From: Streptomyces pactum
GTDB taxonomy: Bacteria > Actinomycetota > Actinomycetes > Streptomycetales > Streptomycetaceae
Assembly: GCF_002005225.1 (NCBI RefSeq)
Contig: NZ_CP019724.1
Coordinates: 4,853,501-4,917,500, forward strand
DNA length: 64,000 bases
Reading direction: 5' to 3'
The position numbers and the translations under genes were made by a program. This document shows, piece after piece, positions 60,624 through 64,000 of the stretch (the stretch's first letter is position 1; every line of letters begins with the position of its first letter). The notes beneath the pieces are model-generated. The model had not been told where the DNA came from. It made no database searches and saw nothing but the letters and a program-made list of their open reading frames with translations.

Positions 60624-62293
60624 ACGGGCCGCTCCGCATAGGCAACGCCTCCGGCTTCTACGGCGACCGCTTCGACGCCATGCGCGAGATGCTCACCGGC
60701 GGCCCCCTGGACGTCCTCACCGGCGACTACCTCGCCGAGCTGACCATGCTCATCCTGGGCCGGGACCGGCTGAAGGACCCGGCCGCCGGGTACGCCCGCA
60801 CCTTCCTGCGGCAACTGGAGGAGTGCCTCGGCCTCGCCCACGAGCGGGGCGTCAGGATCGTCGCCAACGCCGGCGGGCTCAACCCCGCCGGACTCGCCGA
60901 CGCCGTACGCGCTCTCGCCGAACGGCTCGGCATCCCCGTACGGGTCGCGCACGTCGAGGGCGACGACCTCACCGCCGGGCACCCGGGAGCGCTGGCCGCC
61001 CACGCCTACCTCGGCGGTTTCGGCATCGCCGAGTCCCTGCGGGCGGGCGCCGACGTGGTCGTCACCGGCCGGGTCACCGACGCCGCCCTGGTCACCGGGC
61101 CCGCCGCCGCGCACTTCGGCTGGGCGCCGGCGGAGTACGACCGGCTCGCGGGCGCGGTCGTCGCCGGACATGTGCTGGAGTGCGGGGCGCAGGCGACCGG
61201 CGGCAACTACGCCTTCTTCGAAGACGGTGACGTCCGCCGCCCCGGCTTCCCGCTCGCCGAGCTGCACGCCGACGGCAGTTGCGTCATCACCAAGCACGAG
61301 GGCACCGGCGGCTTCGTCGACGTCGGCACGGTGACGGCCCAACTGCTGTACGAGACGGGCGGCGCCCGGTACGCGGGGCCCGACGTCACCGCCCGGCTGG
61401 ACACCGTACGGATCGCCCAGGACGGCCCGGACCGCGTCCGCGTCGAGGGCGTGCGCGGTGAGGCCCCGCCGCCCACCCTCAAGGTCGGCCTGAACCGTCT
61501 CGGCGGCTTCCGCAACGAGGTCGCCTTCGTGCTCACCGGCCTCGGTATCGAGGCCAAGGCCGCGCTGGTGCGGGCGCAGATGGAACCCGCCCTCGGCAAG
61601 GTCGCCGACGTCCGCTGGGACCTCGTGCGCACCGACCGGCCCGACGCCCCGACCGAGGAGACGGCCAGCGCCCTGCTGCGGCTCGTCGTCCGGGACGCCG
61701 ACCAGCAGGTCGTCGGGCGGGCGCTGAGCGGGGCCGCCATCGAGCTGGCCCTCGCCAGCTACCCCGGCTTCCATGTGCTGGCGCCACCCGGAAAGGGCGC
61801 GCCCTATGGGGTCTTCGAGGACGTGTACGTCCCCCATGGCGCCGTCGACCATGTGGCCGTCCTACACGACGGGCAACGGATTCCCGTACCCGGCGCCCAG
61901 GACACCGCCGTACTGGCGGAAGTACCGGAACCACCGCTGCCGAAGCCGCTCCCGCCGGGGCCCGCACGCCGCGCCCCCCTCGGGCTCGTCGCCGGCGCCC
62001 GCAGCGGAGACAAGGGCGGGAACGCCAACGTCGGCGTCTGGGCGCGGACCGACGAGGCCTGGCGCTGGCTCGCGCACGAGCTGACCGCCGACCGGTTCCG
62101 GGAGCTGCTCCCGGAGGCCCGCGACCTGCCCGTCACCCGGCACACGCTCCCCAACCTGCGCGCCCTCAACTTCGTCGTCGAGGGCCTCCTCGGCGCGGGC
62201 GTCGCCGCGCAGGCCCGCTTCGACCCGCAGGCCAAGGCGCTCGGCGAATGGCTGCGCGCCCGCCACCTGGACATCCCGGAGGTTCTGCGGTGA
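60620..62293 (+). CDS. AtuA-family acyclic terpene utilization-like protein
   Basis: This 557-aa protein starts at GTG 60620, overlapping the upstream stop. The family core is visible: LRIGNASGFYGDRFDAMREM, GPLDVLTGDYLAELTMLIL, VRIVANAGGLNPAGLADAV, ADVVVTGRVTDAALVTGPAA, CGAQATGGNYAFFED. The end (LGLVAGARSGDKGGNANVGV, LRALNFVVEGLL) is the AtuA C-terminal domain. AtuA was named from Pseudomonas citronellol catabolism but occurs in many acyl-CoA carboxylase operons; its reaction is not settled. The stop TGA lies at the head of the 35-bp repeat chain. Confidence 0.93.
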   Translation: MNGPLRIGNASGFYGDRFDAMREMLTGGPLDVLTGDYLAELTMLILGRDRLKDPAAGYARTFLRQLEECLGLAHERGVRIVANAGGLNPAGLADAVRALAERLGIPVRVAHVEGDDLTAGHPGALAAHAYLGGFGIAESLRAGADVVVTGRVTDAALVTGPAAAHFGWAPAEYDRLAGAVVAGHVLECGAQATGGNYAFFEDGDVRRPGFPLAELHADGSCVITKHEGTGGFVDVGTVTAQLLYETGGARYAGPDVTARLDTVRIAQDGPDRVRVEGVRGEAPPPTLKVGLNRLGGFRNEVAFVLTGLGIEAKAALVRAQMEPALGKVADVRWDLVRTDRPDAPTEETASALLRLVVRDADQQVVGRALSGAAIELALASYPGFHVLAPPGKGAPYGVFEDVYVPHGAVDHVAVLHDGQRIPVPGAQDTAVLAEVPEPPLPKPLPPGPARRAPLGLVAGARSGDKGGNANVGVWARTDEAWRWLAHELTADRFRELLPEARDLPVTRHTLPNLRALNFVVEGLLGAGVAAQARFDPQAKALGEWLRARHLDIPEVLR

Positions 62294-62433
62294 CCGTCTC
62301 GCCATACGTCCCGGAGGTTCTGCGGTGACCGTCTCGCCATACGTCCCGGAGGTTCTGCGGTGACCGTCTCGCCATACGTCCCGGAGGTTCCGCAGTGACC
62401 GTCCCGCCATACGTCCCGGGGAGCCTGCTGTGA
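62290..62433 (+). repeat. 35-bp tandem repeat making four coupled mini-ORFs
   Basis: Four 12-codon ORFs start at GTG 62290, 62325, 62360 and 62395. They encode VTVSPYVPEVLR, the same again, VTVSPYVPEVPQ and VTVPPYVPGSLL. Each ends TGA overlapping the next GTG (GTGA), the last overlapping the carboxylase start. Every unit carries its own GGAGG seven bases before the next GTG (GGGAG in the last). The unit duplicates the natural atuA-carboxylase junction: it contains the atuA ending PEVLR and the downstream VTV start. The period is 35 because 39 coding bases overlap by 4. Confidence 0.9.
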
Positions 62434-64000
62434 CCGTCCTCGCCTCCGCCCTCGACCCCTGTGCCCCCGACCACCGGGCCAACCACGAGGCGATGCTCGC
62501 CAGACTCGCCGACCTGGACGCCGAGCACGCCAAGGCGCTGGCGGGCGGCGGCGACAAGTACGTCGCCCGGCACCGGAAGCGCGGCAAACTCCTCGCCCGC
62601 GAACGCATCGAGCTGCTCCTCGACCCCGACACGCCCTTCCTGGAGCTGTCTCCGCTCGCCGCCTGGGGGAGCGAGTACACCGTCGGCGGATCGCTCGTCA
62701 CCGGCATCGGGGTCGTCGAGGGCGTCGAGTGCCTGATCACCGCCAACGACCCGACCGTGCGCGGCGGCGCCAGCAACCCCTGGTCGCTGAAGAAGGCCCT
62801 GCGCGCCAACGACATCGCGCTCGCCAACCGGTTGCCCTGCGTCAGCCTGGTCGAGTCCGGCGGCGCCGACCTGCCCTCCCAGAAGGAGATCTTCATCCCG
62901 GGCGGTGCGATCTTCCGGGACCTGACCCGGCTGTCGGCGGCCGGCATCCCCACCATCGCCGTCGTCTTCGGCAACTCGACCGCCGGGGGCGCCTACATCC
63001 CCGGCATGTCCGACCACGTGATCATGGTCAAGGAGCGCGCGAAGGTGTTCCTCGGCGGGCCGCCGCTGGTCAAGATGGCGACCGGCGAGGAGAGCGACGA
63101 CGAGTCGCTGGGCGGCGCCGAGATGCACGCGCGCACGTCCGGTCTCGCCGACCACTTCGCCGTGGACGAACCGGACGCGCTGCGCCAGGCCCGCCGCGTC
63201 GTCGCCCGCCTCAACCACCGCAAGGCACACCCCGATCCGGGGCCGGCCGAGCCGCCGAAGTACGACCCCGAGGAGCTCCTGGGCATCGTCCCCGGCGACC
63301 TCAAGTCCCCCTTCGACCCGCGCGAGGTCATCGCCCGGATCGTCGACGCCTCCGACTTCGACGAGTTCAAGCCCCTGTACGGCACGAGCCTGACGACGGG
63401 ATGGGCGGCCCTGCACGGCTATCCGGTCGGCATCCTCGCCAACGCCCAGGGGGTGCTGTTCAGCGAGGAGTCGCAGAAGGCCGCCCAGTTCATCCAGCTC
63501 GCCAACCAGCGCGACATCCCGTTGCTCTTCCTGCACAACACCACCGGCTACATGGTCGGCAAGGAGTACGAGCAGGGCGGCATCATCAAGCACGGCGCGA
63601 TGATGATCAACGCGGTCGGCAACAGCCGCGTGCCCCACCTGTCCGTCCTCCTCGGCGCCTCGTACGGAGCCGGCCACTACGGCATGTGCGGCCGCGCCTA
63701 CGACCCGCGCTTCCTCTTCGCCTGGCCCAGCGCCAAGTCGGCCGTCATGGGCCCGCAGCAGCTCGCCGGCGTGCTCTCCATCGTCGCCCGCCAGTCCGCC
63801 GCCGCCAAGGGACAGCCGTACGACGACGAGGGCGACGCGGCGCTGCGCGCCATGGTGGAGCAGCAGATCGAGTCCGAGTCGCTGCCCATGTTCCTGTCCG
63901 GGCGGCTCTACGACGACGGCGTCATCGACCCGCGCGACACCCGGACCGTCCTCGGCGTGTGCCTGTCCGCCATCCACACCGCGCCCTACGAGGGTGCGCG
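62430..64000 (+). CDS. Acyl-CoA carboxylase carboxyltransferase (beta) subunit, 3' end outside window
   Basis: This frame starts at GTG 62430 (VTVLASALDPCAPDHRANHE) and continues to the edge without a stop: 523 codons, so only a short C-terminal tail is missing if it has the usual length of about 535 aa. Landmarks are VARHRKRGKLLARERIELLL, CVSLVESGGADLPSQKEIF, FGNSTAGGAYIPGMSDHVIM, VFLGGPPLVKMATGEE, LFLHNTTGYMVGKEYEQGGI and LGASYGAGHYGMCGRAYDPR, the acyl-CoA and carboxybiotin sites. It resembles methylcrotonyl/geranyl-CoA carboxylase subunits (MccB/AtuC). The biotin subunit should follow to the right. Substrate is uncertain. Confidence 0.95.
   Translation, partial: MTVLASALDPCAPDHRANHEAMLARLADLDAEHAKALAGGGDKYVARHRKRGKLLARERIELLLDPDTPFLELSPLAAWGSEYTVGGSLVTGIGVVEGVECLITANDPTVRGGASNPWSLKKALRANDIALANRLPCVSLVESGGADLPSQKEIFIPGGAIFRDLTRLSAAGIPTIAVVFGNSTAGGAYIPGMSDHVIMVKERAKVFLGGPPLVKMATGEESDDESLGGAEMHARTSGLADHFAVDEPDALRQARRVVARLNHRKAHPDPGPAEPPKYDPEELLGIVPGDLKSPFDPREVIARIVDASDFDEFKPLYGTSLTTGWAALHGYPVGILANAQGVLFSEESQKAAQFIQLANQRDIPLLFLHNTTGYMVGKEYEQGGIIKHGAMMINAVGNSRVPHLSVLLGASYGAGHYGMCGRAYDPRFLFAWPSAKSAVMGPQQLAGVLSIVARQSAAAKGQPYDDEGDAALRAMVEQQIESESLPMFLSGRLYDDGVIDPRDTRTVLGVCLSAIHTAPYEGA

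Overview
The window is GC-rich chromosomal DNA of a Streptomyces or very close relative. Evidence: third-position GC bias, many GTG and TTG starts, overlapping GTGA/ATGA gene junctions, several mycothiol-dependent maleylpyruvate-isomerase-like proteins, futalosine-pathway menaquinone genes (mqnB, mqnD), and Streptomyces-type small families (DUF4031, DUF3027, DUF2530). Most of it looks like conserved core chromosome. The only clear mobile element is one IS630-type insertion near 22 kb. No tRNA, rRNA, CRISPR array or prophage was seen.

Layout. 1-3.4 kb: a truncated SigE-family sigma factor, a secreted protein, a decayed small gene, and a TetR/reductase divergent pair with a visible operator. 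3.4-7.1 kb: an N-acetylmuramate 6-phosphate cluster (PTS EIIBC, murQ, RpiR regulator). 7.1-12 kb: small zinc-ribbon and DUF4031 genes, an isomerase-GNAT fusion, an HD hydrolase, TetR, and cutC with a DasR-like site in front. 12-21.4 kb: a HelD/HelR-like ATPase, an XPB helicase and its partner (Helicase_C_3/WYL) on either side of two tiny secreted-peptide genes, and a HAAS-type membrane protein. 21.4-23.5 kb: gene-free repeat DNA, first a modular array split by the IS, then a G-rich array. 23.5-28.5 kb: HAD hydrolase, cold-shock protein, mqnD-mqnB-lipoprotein operon, MFS transporter. 28.8-36 kb: DUF3027 protein, a large sacsin-like ATPase, a CtpE-like P-type ATPase, DUF2530. 36-45 kb: purine permease, ribbon-helix-helix protein, MarR/MFS pair, two Uma2-type nuclease paralogues sharing a nearly identical leader, ThpR, aldo/keto reductase, SGNH hydrolase, secreted sortase-less anchored protein. 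45-52 kb: TetR/ABC exporter, serC, a large FAD/Fe-S dehydrogenase. 52-59.6 kb: a short GntR with two divergent small genes, FG-GAP protein, DinB, a second reductase, NUDIX, EamA, a Ser/Thr kinase. 59.7-64 kb: the start of an acyl-CoA carboxylase (Atu/liu-like) operon that leaves the window.

The most unusual structure is at the atuA/carboxylase junction (62290-62433). A 35-bp tandem repeat there makes four 12-codon mini-ORFs. Each has its own Shine-Dalgarno sequence and overlaps the next by GTGA, so they form a chain of translational restarts between two enzyme genes. Other points of interest are a 39-aa exported peptide gene, the repeat arrays, the dre-like site before cutC, and the short GntR module.
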